NCBI GenBank assembly: GCA_949825025.1
Contig: OX463778.1
Span: forward strand, 5,347,142-5,411,141
Length of the DNA stretch: 64,000 bases
Reading direction: 5' to 3'
From: Siphlonurus alternatus
Lineage: Eukaryota > Arthropoda > Insecta > Ephemeroptera > Siphlonuridae
Position numbers and translations under genes: made by a program. The notes below the pieces were generated by a model. That model was not told where the DNA came from. It made no database searches and saw only the letters and a list, made by a program, of their open reading frames with translations. Positions 53,703 through 63,396 of the stretch are shown piece after piece. The stretch's first letter is position 1, and each line of letters starts with the position of its first letter.

Positions 53703-54034
53703 ACTCACTAAGTTTTCGAAACTTCAACTTAGGCATTTTGCGGGCTCTTCAGGTGCGGTACGGCCTTTCAATCCATCCCAGAATTTTCTTATGACTGAGG
53801 GAATCGTGGAAACCTCAGCCGGGAATAATGCAACCACTTTTGTCAATGAACCGGAAGTGCAATGTTCCAAAGCAAGGGAACCACATATAGTGGATAAGCG
53901 TAACGATTTATTCCTGGGTGGGAACCGTTGTTTTTGTTGAAAATGGTCACCCATCCAATTACCAACCATGCTCGGCGTTGCTTGTCTTTGGTGATCTGAC
54001 GAGATCCGGTCAATGCACTGCGCCACACCTCTCA
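53703..54034 (-). mobile_element. 5S-rRNA-derived SINE, near full length
   Basis: On the minus strand: GGCGCAGTGCATTGACCGGATCTCGTCAGATCACC, AAGCAACGCCGAGCATGGTTGGTAATTGGATGGGTGACC (5S box A to box C, well kept), ...GGTTTCCACGATTCCCTCAGTC..., ...AACTTAGTGAG. This copy has the best preserved 5S internal promoter. Plus- and minus-strand ORFs across it are not genes. Confidence 0.9.
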
Positions 54035-54343
54035 TGGAGAGAGCATTGAACTTTTCCATTCAATTCAATATGTACTCATGAGGGAAATATAATAAACTAA
54101 ACTGCATGAACTCGCTACCTCACAACACATGGTGCTAACAAGCCGCCTCTCAGACGAGTGTGCTTGCATAAAGTGCAGCTAATTACCGCGGTGACATGCA
54201 TGTACCTGCACTTTAGCGTCGGTAATTGTTTCTTACTGCAGTGAAATTTATTCATTGGAATTGTCTGTTCAATAGCAACGACATTCAACGACATCACCGT
54301 GGCTCGTAGCAAAATTCTCAAATAAAATATTCAACAATCTAGG
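54035..54343. other. No gene recognised
   Basis: The minus-strand ORF 54115-54321 has no recognisable domain. Confidence 0.4.
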
Positions 54344-54463
54344 TACACTTGTCGCCTTGAAAATTTCCCTTTGCAGCCTTGTTAATCACCATTCCCCGTA
54401 AGAATAACATAGAACGTTACTAACATGACTGCAAGTGGAAAATTTTCCAAGGCGACGAGTGTA
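54344..54463. mobile_element. MITE family J
   Basis: TACACTTGTCGCCTTGAAAATTTCCC...TTGTTAATCACC...GGAAAATTTTCCAAGGCGACGAGTGTA. Clean terminal inverted repeats. Confidence 0.92.
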
Positions 54464-54864
54464 AATATTATAAGCAAATGAACTTTACCACTCCATAATT
54501 TGCTGGTATACAATAAAAAAGAGAGAAAGAGAGAGATACATATTTTCAATTTTGGAAGAGCACTCAGTATGTCCATCGAGTTCATCACGTCTCTATTATA
54601 TATTAGGCTGCATGACAGCGCTGAGAAATAAAGCAGAAGCAGCATTTGTGATGTGTCGGAGTGTATACTAATTATATTATTAATAAAAAATATATATATG
54701 TTGCATGTCAACCTCTGCAATATAGGAGGGTACTCACACAAAGGACTTAACGTAGATCCGAGAAAATTTTAGTACTAAAAAGTGATATCAAATCAAGTGT
54801 AGTACCAAATATGGTATTAAAAATTTCTGGGATAAAATCTATGTCCGTTGTGAATACATCACTC
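54464..54864. other. No gene recognised
   Basis: The minus-strand ORF 54382-54741 is hydrophobic but overlaps a MITE, and has neither a recognisable domain nor exon signals. I leave it out as a gene. Confidence 0.35.
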
Positions 54865-55060
54865 TAAAGGTGAATTCACATGGTGATTAAATCATGCGAC
54901 GCGAAATAATGCGCACTTGCTGTAACATCTATTGACGGCCATATTTGGCGATTAAAAGAAAAAGAGCATCATAATTAACGCGATTACCAGTGAATTCGCC
55001 GCCGCATATTAGGATTTCACAGCTTTTACGTCAAAATCGTTGTCGCCTTAAGGTGTACTA
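54865..55060. mobile_element. MITE family A, right end truncated
   Basis: AAAGGTGAATTCACATGGTGATT...GCGCACTTGCTGTAACATC...GGCCATATTTGGCGATTAAAAGAAAAAGAGCATC...GTGAATTCGCCGCCGC...TTTTACGTCAAAATCG. Confidence 0.85.
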
Positions 55061-55757
55061 ATGGAAGATTTACCTTAAAATATTAATTTTTAGATTTTCA
55101 CGAGACCCACATAACTATATAAAACTCCGATGTTATCATCATACTTGTGTGTAATTTAAAACAACACAACTATTAGAGTCAACGCATTCAAATATCACCT
55201 GCACTAGATAGAAATATGAACACTACAATTTACGTTTATTATTTTCCACATTTCTGTACAAATTATTTACATTAAGTTAATTACATCTATGACGTCACAA
55301 CATGGTAATTTGCTCGCGTGTGGTCTTCGGTTCGCGACCCTGCGGCGGCCTGCGGGGGTGGAGCAACAATACACTCATCTCAAACAACTGCCATAAAGTG
55401 CGGCTTCCTTATTGCTGCATTTAAGGCTCGGTCAGGTGAATTATGTTACGTTGTATATACTAAGATTCATATTCAATTTGTTTTTCGTCGGAAACGCTCG
55501 GGTGTTCGGCTCGGCTCTTCATTACAAACAACACACCAATGACTGAAGACGTTACAAACACGACGAAACCAAGTTAAATGTGAACCACAGTGTTGTGTTA
55601 TAGACTGGAGATGTTAGCTGGCCCATCAGTGTAATAATATACTGTGTATTGTAATTCTATATAAAAATTCTAGGAAGATTCAAACTCTCTCTCTCTAATA
55701 AAATTTGTATTATAGTTGTTGATATACATGTTTTGATTATATATTATTGCAACTATT
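55061..55757. other. Family Q copy and unassigned sequence
   Basis: 55496-55594 is a family Q copy (CGCTCGGGTGTTCGGCTCGGCTC, TTACAAACAACACACC, AAACCAAGTTAAATGTGAACC). The rest has no feature. The ORF 55318-55542 runs into the repeat and is not a gene. Confidence 0.5.
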
Positions 55758-56279
55758 ATAGACTCAAAAAAATCGAAAATTATAGCATAACATTGCACCC
55801 TCAATTTTTATTTTATTTTCTTTATTCGAACAACTGTTTGTACAATTAACAACATGGATCACGTCAAATATTTAATATAATAATAAAACACACACACATT
55901 ATCACACATACACATACACATTATCAGATTACCAACAAGACGTACAATAATATTACATTTTTATTATTTATTTTAAATAATGATAATAAATTAAGGCTAT
56001 ATATTACTAATTATATTTTATCTTATTTTATTACTAAAATAAAGCTTAACAGAATAAAATTCTGTGTCTAAAAGTATATTTTTAAGTTGATTCTTAAAAC
56101 TATTGTCACTCTGAATTTCTTTTAAGCTGTTAGGCAAAAAATCATAAATCTTTGAAATTTGATATGAACAAAACTCTTCTAAAAAAAAGCTGATTTACGT
56201 TTCTCAACCCTAATATGATTTTTGTTTCTAGTGTTATTCATTTCTGCAGTAAAAAAATTTGAGGTCGATAAACTCCATT
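55757..56279. mobile_element. MITE family D copy split by a LINE 3' fragment
   Basis: AATTATAGCATAACATTGCACCCTCAATTTTT at the left and CATTTCTGCAGTAAAAAAATTTGAGGTCGATAAACTCCATTG at the right are adjacent parts of a family D right arm. The sequence between (55812-56238) is LINE. Confidence 0.75.
55812..56238 (-). mobile_element. LINE 3' end (reverse transcriptase C-terminus)
   Basis: Minus strand encodes KNHIRVEKRKSAFF, then after a one-base shift FCSYQISKIYDFLPNSLKEI, DNSFKNQLKNILLDTEFYSV and KLYFSNK. This is the same protein tail (YDxLPxxLKxI...FK..LK..LLD..FYSV..Y) as other LINE fragments here, but a different subfamily. It is broken by at least one frameshift. Confidence 0.75.
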
Positions 56280-56285
56280 GAAATG

Positions 56286-56573
56286 TACACTCGTTGCCTC
56301 CCAAATTTTCCCTTTGCCCAGCTTTCTTAATCGTAAGAATAACACAAGGCATGCGGGTGATTATTACATGAGGCTCGGACTGGCCACAAGAATCCCTGAC
56401 TCTCCTCTCCACTTTTTAACACAAAGAAAATACAAAAAGTGGCCTCAGACCCTCTTCCAGATAGCCCCTGCTGCCTGTAATGCACATATGGGCCCCTAGC
56501 TTGCCAGTCCGAGCCTGGTGATTAACAATAAGTCTGCAATAAAGAGGGAAATTTTCCAAGGCGACGAGTGTAC
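56286..56573. mobile_element. MITE family J split by family K
   Basis: TACACTCGTTGCCTCCCAAATTTTCCC at left and GGGAAATTTTCCAAGGCGACGAGTGTA at right. The normal family J centre is interrupted by 56371-56516. Confidence 0.88.
56371..56516. mobile_element. MITE family K, nested in family J
   Basis: AGGCTCGGACTGGCCAC at the left and GCTTGCCAGTCCGAGCCT at the right are inverted repeats. Interior has GGCCTCAGACCC and GGGCCCCTAGC. GGTGATTA flanks both sides (56357 and 56517) and may mark the duplicated target. Confidence 0.88.
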
Positions 56574-57639
56574 CTAAAAAGTTAAAAACAGAATGAGTAC
56601 ATTTTATGATGTTCTCTGAAAATGTAACGACATTATTAATAGCTAGTTATAAATACGGCTGGAATGTTCCGTAAATTTACGTCTGCTCGCGGACGATACA
56701 ATCATATTGTTTGGTTTGAGAGCCGGCCAAGCCGCCGCCCTCGCGAATTGTTTGAAACTTGCAATTAATCTGCAGGCACCAACTTTTTTCTGCTTGTTAT
56801 TTTTTTTAAAGGAATGCCGTCGTGTGTATATATTTTTTTAGTTAATTTACATGCCCGTTTATGGTAGTGCAAGTGAGAGAAGATTATTAACTATATTTAT
56901 CCATATTTTATTTAAATTCAGCATAGCATGTTATTATAGTATATATAAATATATACATAATTTCAGTACAATAATATTTACACATAGCACTTAAGACACT
57001 AAAAGACAGTTCACATACAACAACCAAGTGTCCCGTATACATCATGATACCATAAGAACAAAGCCATGGACTCATAAGGTGCAACATTTGATTTGTTTCC
57101 ATGATAAGAAGTTTTTAGTTCTTTTATCGAAAAGAAAATTATAAAACAGTTTTCAAAGCTGCATGGTAAAATTTTTACGCTCACTGTGCGTTATGGGAAT
57201 ATTTGCAATGGGTACAAAGGACATTTCACATCTTCTCTCGAAATACACGTCATTCAAGAATTCTGGGCAACACTTTGTCTGCACTCTGCGACATATATTA
57301 TTATAATCTTGATTACTTAAAAAGTGAAAGTGCAGATATTGTGCAATTTTTAAAGAAGATAAAGTTGTATTTTCTGGCAATGAACATAATATAAAAGTGG
57401 ACGATTACCTCTCAAATGAATATTTTATGTTGATTTCGAGAACTCCGTGGCGGGTGTTTTTCTTCTCTGTTGGTCTTGCGACGTTTCGCCTCGCATGTTC
57501 GAGGCATCTGAATATTAAATTTATTTCTGTAATTTTGTTGACATGTCTTTTAGAAGATAAATAAATTTATGTTTTTTTTTTTTTAATTTTGGTAATGTTT
57601 ACCATCAAGGTAGAAATTATGATTTAAAAGACAATAGAA
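56574..57639. other. Unassigned; ambiguous ORFs at 57153-57394
   Basis: 57153-57394 is open on both strands (75 codons minus, 63 codons plus). The minus reading has paired cysteines (RVQTKCCPEF, FERRCEM) but no domain I recognise, and no clear splice sites frame it. The rest is AT-rich with a T-run at 57574. Confidence 0.35.
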
Positions 57640-58150
57640 ACCTTTATTCATATTTTTTTTATTGCATATTTGGATATAATTATCCTGAAATTATGTACTG
57701 TCAATTTTTTCAGATTTTTTTTACTCTTTAAACTCATGCTGCAAAACGCTGTGACGAGTCATAGTCATGCAAATATTTAACACACAAGCATAGGAAAAGA
57801 TTTTGCATGACTATGACGTCATAGCGTCTTTCTCCTTGATTTTGAAGGTGTTAAAAGGTGTATTCATATGACGATTTTTTTCATAGGACGCGACGTGAAT
57901 AAAGCGCACTTCCTATAACATCCATTGGCGGCCATATTTGGTGATTAAATGTAAAAGGTAATTAACGCGATTCCCGGTGAATTCGCCGCCGAATAGGATT
58001 TCACAGCTTTTACATCAAAATCGCGTCGCATCGCCGTTGTTGCCATCTAAATCCGCCTTTAAAGAGTTCAAAAAATCTGAAAAAAATTTATACATGATTT
58101 GAGGTCCTCTATCAAAAAATAAAAAAAAAAAACATGAAGCTTGTCCATTG
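57640..58150. mobile_element. MITE family E split by family A
   Basis: TTGCATATTTGGATATAATTATCCTGAAATTATGTACTG...GCAAAACGCTGTGACGAGTCATAGTCATGC...GTCTTTCTCCTTGATTTTGAAGGTGTT at left and AGTTCAAAAAATCTG...ACATGATTTGAGGTCCTCTATC at right are one family E element. A complete family A (57853-58061) sits inside its right arm. Confidence 0.88.
57853..58061. mobile_element. MITE family A, nested in family E
   Basis: AAAAGGTGTATTCATATGACGATTTTTTTCATAGGACGCGACG ... GGCGGCCATATTTGGTGATTAAA ... AAAATCGCGTCGCATCGCCGTTGTTGCCATCTAAATCCGCCTTTA. Confidence 0.9.
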
Positions 58151-58702
58151 ACCTCGTAAAGCACCAAGAGATGGCATTGAAAACCTCCTCGATAGAATCA
58201 GTATGACTCAACTACATGTGCCAGTAGCACAACTCTGATATCAAAACAATGCCACTTAGAATCACTCAGGTAAAATCCTTCTGTTTATATTCATGTCTTT
58301 AATAAAGACTTATCTTGATATTATTGAAATGTATAATTATACCAAGAACTTGTTTTTCATGCAGAGTTTAATTTTATTTGATAATTTTACTTATATGGTC
58401 ATTAAGTGATGAGTATGCTAAAAGATTCAATTACTTTTACTGGGAGTTACGTAATGCCATACTGTAATACAAGCTCACGTCGCCTTGTAAGGATAGGGCG
58501 GGCAATCGTGATTGCCTTTCAATCGATCAGCCGCCCAAAATTATACTGAATTAAACGGAGACGTCTTATTTTGGTATTGAATCAAGCGATCAAATTTTCT
58601 GCCGTGAAATTATAGAGTCCGTCGTAATTTGCCGCGCGCGTCTGTCTGGCTGGTAATTGCAAGGAAGGTGCGACGTGCAGGTAACCTCGTTCACTTGGGA
58701 GG
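58151..58702. other. No gene recognised
   Basis: No shared repeat, no exon. Leads into the SINE. Confidence 0.4.
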
Positions 58703-59045
58703 TTCAGCGTGGCGCAGTGCATTGAACTGTTCTCGTTAGATTACCGAAGTCAAGCTACTTTGAGCTTGGATGGGTGACCGTTTCAATTAAAAATTACGTT
58801 GATCTCTACCTGGGGTAAATTTATCTCGCTGTCCCCCCACAGGCATTGGACATCGCTTTGGTCCATTGATAAAAAGTAGAGGTGTCCGTCCTGACTGAGG
58901 TTTTTTACGGTTCCCTAAGTCCCACCTTAGTGAATGCTGGGACACGTAACAGCAGGCCGTGGCCATCATCCTTTCCCTTTCTTATCCCTACCCATTACCC
59001 CTCTGTAAGCTCTTAGGGGTGTATGCTTGTAAAAAAAAAAAAAAA
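58703..59045 (+). mobile_element. 5S-rRNA-derived SINE with poly-A tail
   Basis: GTGGCGCAGTGCATTGAACTGTTCTCGTTAGATTACCGAAGTCAAGCTAC, CTTGGATGGGTGACCG (box C intact), TTGGTCCATTGATAAAAAGTAGAGGTGTCCGTCCTGACTGAGG, GGTTCCCTAAGTC, ending in about 15 A. Same subtype as 38931. Confidence 0.9.
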
Positions 59046-59246
59046 CTTGTAAATTGCAGATTGCTTGAAACTTTTAGTTACAGAAATGTTACGACATATA
59101 TGAGTCTCCTCGCTGACCTGACCGGCTCTTATCTCTCGGACACAACAGAGTGCTGACGATTCTTACAAAGATATCATGTTTACAATTTAGAAATGTCGTA
59201 CGTGTTCTGTCGATACAAGGTTTCTTATAAGTTAATTAAAATGCCT

Positions 59247-59612
59247 TAAGGGTAAGCTAGATAACGCCATCAATGTTAAAAAAAAAATCCCTCACACAAA
59301 AATTATGAAAAAAAATTAAAATGTTTTCCTCTACACCTCCTATCAGTAGCTCAAATATCAGGTATACAAATTTGTTCTAGTTTCTGAGTTATGAATTTTT
59401 AAAGTTGATTAATTTAACATGGAAGTTCCAATTCTCTATGTTAATGTAGTCAATTTTAAAAATTCATAACTCAAAAACTAGATCATATTTGTGTACCTGA
59501 TATTTTATAGCTATATACTGATAGGGGATGTAGAGGAGAACATTTTAAATTTTTTTTCACAATTTTTGTGTGAGGGATTTTTTTTAACATTGGTGGCGCT
59601 ATTTTACCCTTA
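59247..59612. mobile_element. MITE family B, complete
   Basis: TTAAGGGTAAGCTAGATAACGCCATCAATGTTAAAAA...CCCTCACACAAAAATT...GTATACAAATTTG...GGTGGCGCTATTTTACCCTTAA. Full palindrome. Confidence 0.93.
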
Positions 59613-59969
59613 ATAACGATTTGAAATCTATTTGTTTTTTGTTTTTTTTTATTGTTTATTTATAATGCAATAGCTTCCAGCCAGGATTGTGATTGTAATT
59701 AATAAAAGATCAAATGTCAAATTCTAATTGCTAAAAATATCAAAGCGCGAAACGTAATATTTATAATTATAAAATTAATAATGTATAGTAATTTATCATG
59801 GAGTTCAATGGTTGTATAACATCTGGATTGTCGTTGGTCATGCAGGGTTCATTTTCCAGCCCATCCTAGCTTCTACTTATCCTAACCCTGTGAGGTGCTA
59901 ACCTTAGTCCATACCCTCGATAAGAGTATACATCATAAGGCTCCAACAGATGGCATCAGCAAGTGCAGA
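59613..59969. other. No gene recognised
   Basis: AT-rich, no feature. Confidence 0.4.
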
Positions 59970-60085
59970 TCTGGAAACAAATCTCGGGGGGAGTGGGGGG
60001 GGGGGCGTCTCCATAAGTTCAATGTTAAAAAAAATTGGAGTAGGGAAAATACCATGCACATGTTAAATCCAAAATTTTGAAGATT
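59970..60085. mobile_element. Short G-tract element (family T)
   Basis: GCAGATCTGGAAACAAATCTCGGGGGGAGTGG...GTCTCCATAAGTTCAATGTTAAAAAAAATTGGAGT...CACATGTTAAATCCAAAATTTTG. Matches 48995-49165 and 37434-37590. Confidence 0.75.
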
Positions 60086-60274
60086 TCGGGAATGGCAGTA
60101 AAAACCTTATTTGAGTCATGCATTATCAATGATTATGTACCCGAAGGGACCACATTCAAATTCAATTTAATTTTATTCATTCAATTCCAATTAAATTTAT
60201 GCACATACTAATTAATAAGTGTATATATATATTCATATTATAAATTGTAATTTATAATGCATTATTTATTTTTA

Positions 60275-60375
60275 TTTTATTATATTTCGCTCATGAGTAC
60301 ATAAATAACAATTCAGAGGCAGGAGATTCACAAACTGTCCAATAAGAACAATTCACTTCCCGAAGGTTGTGTAGC
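60275..60375 (+). mobile_element. Repeat family U
   Basis: TTTTATTATATTTCGCTCATGAGTACATAAATAACAATTCAGAGGCAGGAGATTCACAAACTGTCC, then CACTTCCCGAAG. Matches 20218-20340 and 20575-20660. Confidence 0.7.
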
Positions 60376-60790
60376 GAAAATCTAATATTTATATGCATGG
60401 GTAAGACACGTCTAAGGGCAATTAACATAATATGTTATATGTATAATATTATATACAAAGCATCAACAATTTTTTACATCGCATCGGTTAACGATATGAA
60501 TTGTCTTATGTTTTCTTCTCATCACTTGATGCCAAACATCTTTTATGCCTGTATGTAACATTTTATACGTTCCCTTGGGTGTCGTTAATTCAGTATGACT
60601 CGCTACTACATTTTGCAGCAAAAAGTTTCGATATATTACAACGATGACTCGCTCAGGTAAAATTTACCACCTGTCTTCATGACGTCAATATATCTGTTTG
60701 TTTTTTATAATAATTATATCTTATTTTACAATGTTAGCTTGTTATTGAATATGCAGCATTTTATGCCAACGTATATGTATTAATTTATGT
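60376..60790. other. No gene recognised
   Basis: ORF 60367-60558 has no recognisable domain. TGACGTCA at about 60681. Confidence 0.4.
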
Positions 60791-61062
60791 ACCCGAGTTG
60801 AAATAAAAGTCATCTTATATTCGCTATTAAGCTCTCCTCGTTTAATTTTCTCAAATTTTTCACCATTTTAGAGAGAAAAGACGCGCGAGATTACGTCTTT
60901 TTTCTTCTGATTAAACATAAAATGTTAAAAATATTTTCTTCATTTCATCCTCATTTTGAACGAGGAGGAAACAAGATGTGTTTTAGAGGTAAAAAGACGT
61001 TATAAGATTATAGGTTCAGGCATGTAAAGGATGAGTTGAAGACGTAATTTTTCAACTAGGGT
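60791..61062 (+). mobile_element. MITE family F, complete
   Basis: ACCCGAGTTGAAATAAAAGTC...CACCATTTTAGAGAG...TTTCATCCTCATTTTGAACGAGGAGGAAACAAGATGTG...GATGAGTTGAAGACGTAATTTTTCAACTAGGG. Both termini present. Confidence 0.92.
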
Positions 61063-61644
61063 AATTAAACATCTTATGCATTGTAGCTATTTAATTAAAT
61101 ATATAAATTAAAAGTGGTTTGACAAAATTAAAAGGACGATCTAAAAAAAATCACTCAACTGCGAGATGGGTTCTCATTGGCCAGTTGTGTTTTAATTAAA
61201 CAGATTAATCATGCAGCCGCAACTTACAAACTTGGCTCAAAAATTGTAGTATCCGGTAACATGTGAACACACTTAAATATACCACTATCATATTGCGCCT
61301 ATCTTGGTATTTTGCACACACATCATGAAAGGGTCACTAATGGAGATGCGACCTTTCCGATTATACGAACCGACATGTGACCCTCAACTTCAAAGACTTC
61401 AAAGAGCACTTTTGGTTTCCTCGGAGAAAAGATATTTCAGAATAACATTTTGTGTTGATAAACAGCCGTGATGACGCAGCGGAGAGAATTCCAACATCTG
61501 GGCTTCGTCAGTTCCATCCACAGAAAGGAGGTGTCCATAAGACTCAATGTTATCTTATGGCATCGATCCTTATGGAACGAAATTGTCACTTCACGTAAAT
61601 TTTACAGACCAATTTCATTTTTTGAAATCAATGAATAAAGAGAT
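61063..61644. other. No gene recognised
   Basis: No shared repeat or exon seen. Confidence 0.4.
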
Positions 61645-62056
61645 AATACGCCCAATGTTAATAGAAATCCTATTCATAAAAATTATGATAAAAAAATAAA
61701 ATGTTCTCGGTTGGTTGGTTGTCATTTTGGGGCAATTGACACATTTTGGTCATGTATGCCCCCCAGAAAAGTTCTCCTTTACATAGCTTATCAGTAGATA
61801 AAAATATATCAGGTATACAAAAACGAGCTAGTTTTCGAATTATTAATTTTTAAAGTTGACTACTTTAACATGGAGAAATGGAACTTCAATGTTAAATTAG
61901 TCAACTTTAAAAATTCATAACTCAAAAACTAGCTTGTTTTTGTACACCTGATATTTTAGCTACTGATAAGGTATGTAGAGGAGAACTTTTTAAATTTTTT
62001 CATAATTTTCATGAATTGAATTTTTATTAACATTGGACGTGTTATCTTTACCTTAA
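61645..62056. mobile_element. MITE family B with a 60-bp insertion
   Basis: CGCCCAATGTTAATAGAAATCCTATTCATAAAAATT...AAAATGTTCTC at left, then about 60 bp (GGTTGGTTGGTTGTCATTTTGGGG...GCCCCCCAGAAAA) not found in other copies. The palindrome then continues to CAACATTGGACGTGTTATCTTTACCTTAA-like sequence. Confidence 0.85.
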
Positions 62057-62336
62057 GTAGCAAGCTTTCAAAAGATATAGTGTCACAAAAATGTCATATA
62101 TTAATTAAAATTTTCTGAAGTATTGACATCGTTCTTTTAATTTAAAACCATACAGATATTTTACGGTAAATCAATATATTAGTTCGTGCGCTCGTGAGCT
62201 CTAAATAAATCCAATAAACCTATAATAGACCTAAAATAAACCACACAGTGTAAAAAATAAATGCAATTTTCTACATGATCATACACTTCTCGCCTTTGAT
62301 TCTTGGCAAATTTGTTGGAGAATTTCTTTGGCAGCC

Positions 62337-62635
62337 ACGGTACTACCTCCTTTCACTCACCATCTTATGGAAAACTGAATCTCGTTACCTCAGGATGCAA
62401 ATCACGTAACTACAAAAAATTTAATGCAACTCTAAACCTTATCCCACTAGAACATAAGGGTCAAAAGTCCATCAATTTTTTGTAGTTACGTGATTTGCAT
62501 TCTGAGGTGACAATATTTTAAAGAGGAAAATATCCGTTGTAAAAAATGTACTACCTTCTTTTAATCCCCATCTTGGAAAACTTAATGTCTTGAAGGATGA
62601 AAATTTCTGTGGCGTCCTCTGTACTACCTTGGCGC
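62337..62635. repeat. Hairpin plus direct repeats
   Basis: Inverted arms ACCTCAGGATGCAAATCACGTAACTACAAAAAATT (about 62388-62422) and AATTTTTTGTAGTTACGTGATTTGCATTCTGAGGT (62474-62508), loop about 50. Direct repeats GTACTACCTCCTTTCACTCACCATCTTATGGAAAACT (62339) and GTACTACCTTCTTTTAATCCCCATCTTGGAAAACT (62549) flank it. A third GTACTACCTT is at about 62621. Confidence 0.85.
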
Positions 62636-63010
62636 CGCTCGGCCCACTCACTGCATTGTTGAAGACGCTGACTAAATTCCGCGGACCAGACGCCAACCCA
62701 AACAATCGCCGAGCGTAATGCGAGCTGTACCGAGAGCTCATTGCATTACCATACCGTATATATATCGTATAACAATCATCCCTGGCACCATGCGGCGTTG
62801 ATTACGTTTGATTTGGTGCTGAATTAAACATGAGGCAATTATTGTGGCCGTGGTGTTGGCAGGGCGTGACGTCACAAATTATTTCAAGCGATATGTAAAG
62901 TGAGCATAAATTAATATTTTGTGTCTCATGCATGAAGAGTTGCGAGCGAAAGTTGGTCCACTGAAGCAAAATTGACAGTGTGGGGCATTCAAAGTTTATT
63001 ATTATTTTTT
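62636..63010. other. No gene recognised
   Basis: Short GC-rich patch at 62630-62720 without an exon. TGACGTCA at about 62868. Confidence 0.4.
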
Positions 63011-63034
63011 AATCAAACTCTACTGCCCGAGTAG

Positions 63035-63260
63035 AATTTTTTCCTGTAGATACCCTGTAAAAACACTGTATCCAACCGGTAGAGGCCAAAAAACCCTGTA
63101 AATACCCTGTACACACCCAGTAAACTCAGTTTGACCCTGTAGGCTCTGATTTTGCTCTTTTCACTACTGGTTGCGATCCAGTAGTAACTAGGGCTGTAAA
63201 AACTCGTCATTTTTTTTAGCTCGGTCCGGATAAAAACAGACCGGTTTGACTCGTAGCTCG
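63035..63260. mobile_element. Possible transposon end with ACCCTGTA subterminal repeats
   Basis: CCCTGTA occurs at least four times in 63050-63145 (ATACCCTGTAAAAAC, AACCCTGTAAATAC, TACCCTGTACACACC, GACCCTGTAGG), with the partial TCCTGTAGATA before them. Repeated short motifs near an end are typical of hAT-type subterminal regions. TAGGGCTGTAAAAACTCG at 63189 could be a terminus. No second copy is available to fix boundaries. Confidence 0.4.
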
Positions 63261-63268
63261 GTCTAAGC

Positions 63269-63396
63269 TTGAAAACGAGCTTAACTCGAAGCGGCTCGAA
63301 AACGAGCTGAACTCGAAGCGGCTTGAAAACGAGCTGAACTCGAAGCGGCTCGAAAACGAGCTAAACTCGATCGGAGCGGCTCAAAAACGAATCAAA
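63269..63396 (+). repeat. 27-bp minisatellite, about 4.5 copies
   Basis: Units TTGAAAACGAGCTTAACTCGAAGCGGC (63269, 63296, 63323), a 31-bp unit with an inserted GATC (63350) and a partial unit (63381). Each unit contains a GAGCT-AACTC partial palindrome. Confidence 0.95.

Noticed and set aside
53930..54034. 5S rRNA gene
   Set aside because: Only the box A to box C region resembles 5S. It continues into a SINE body shared by several dispersed copies.
57153..57394. Cysteine-containing ORFs on both strands
   Set aside because: Short, no recognised domain, no framing splice sites. Kept only as an unassigned stretch.
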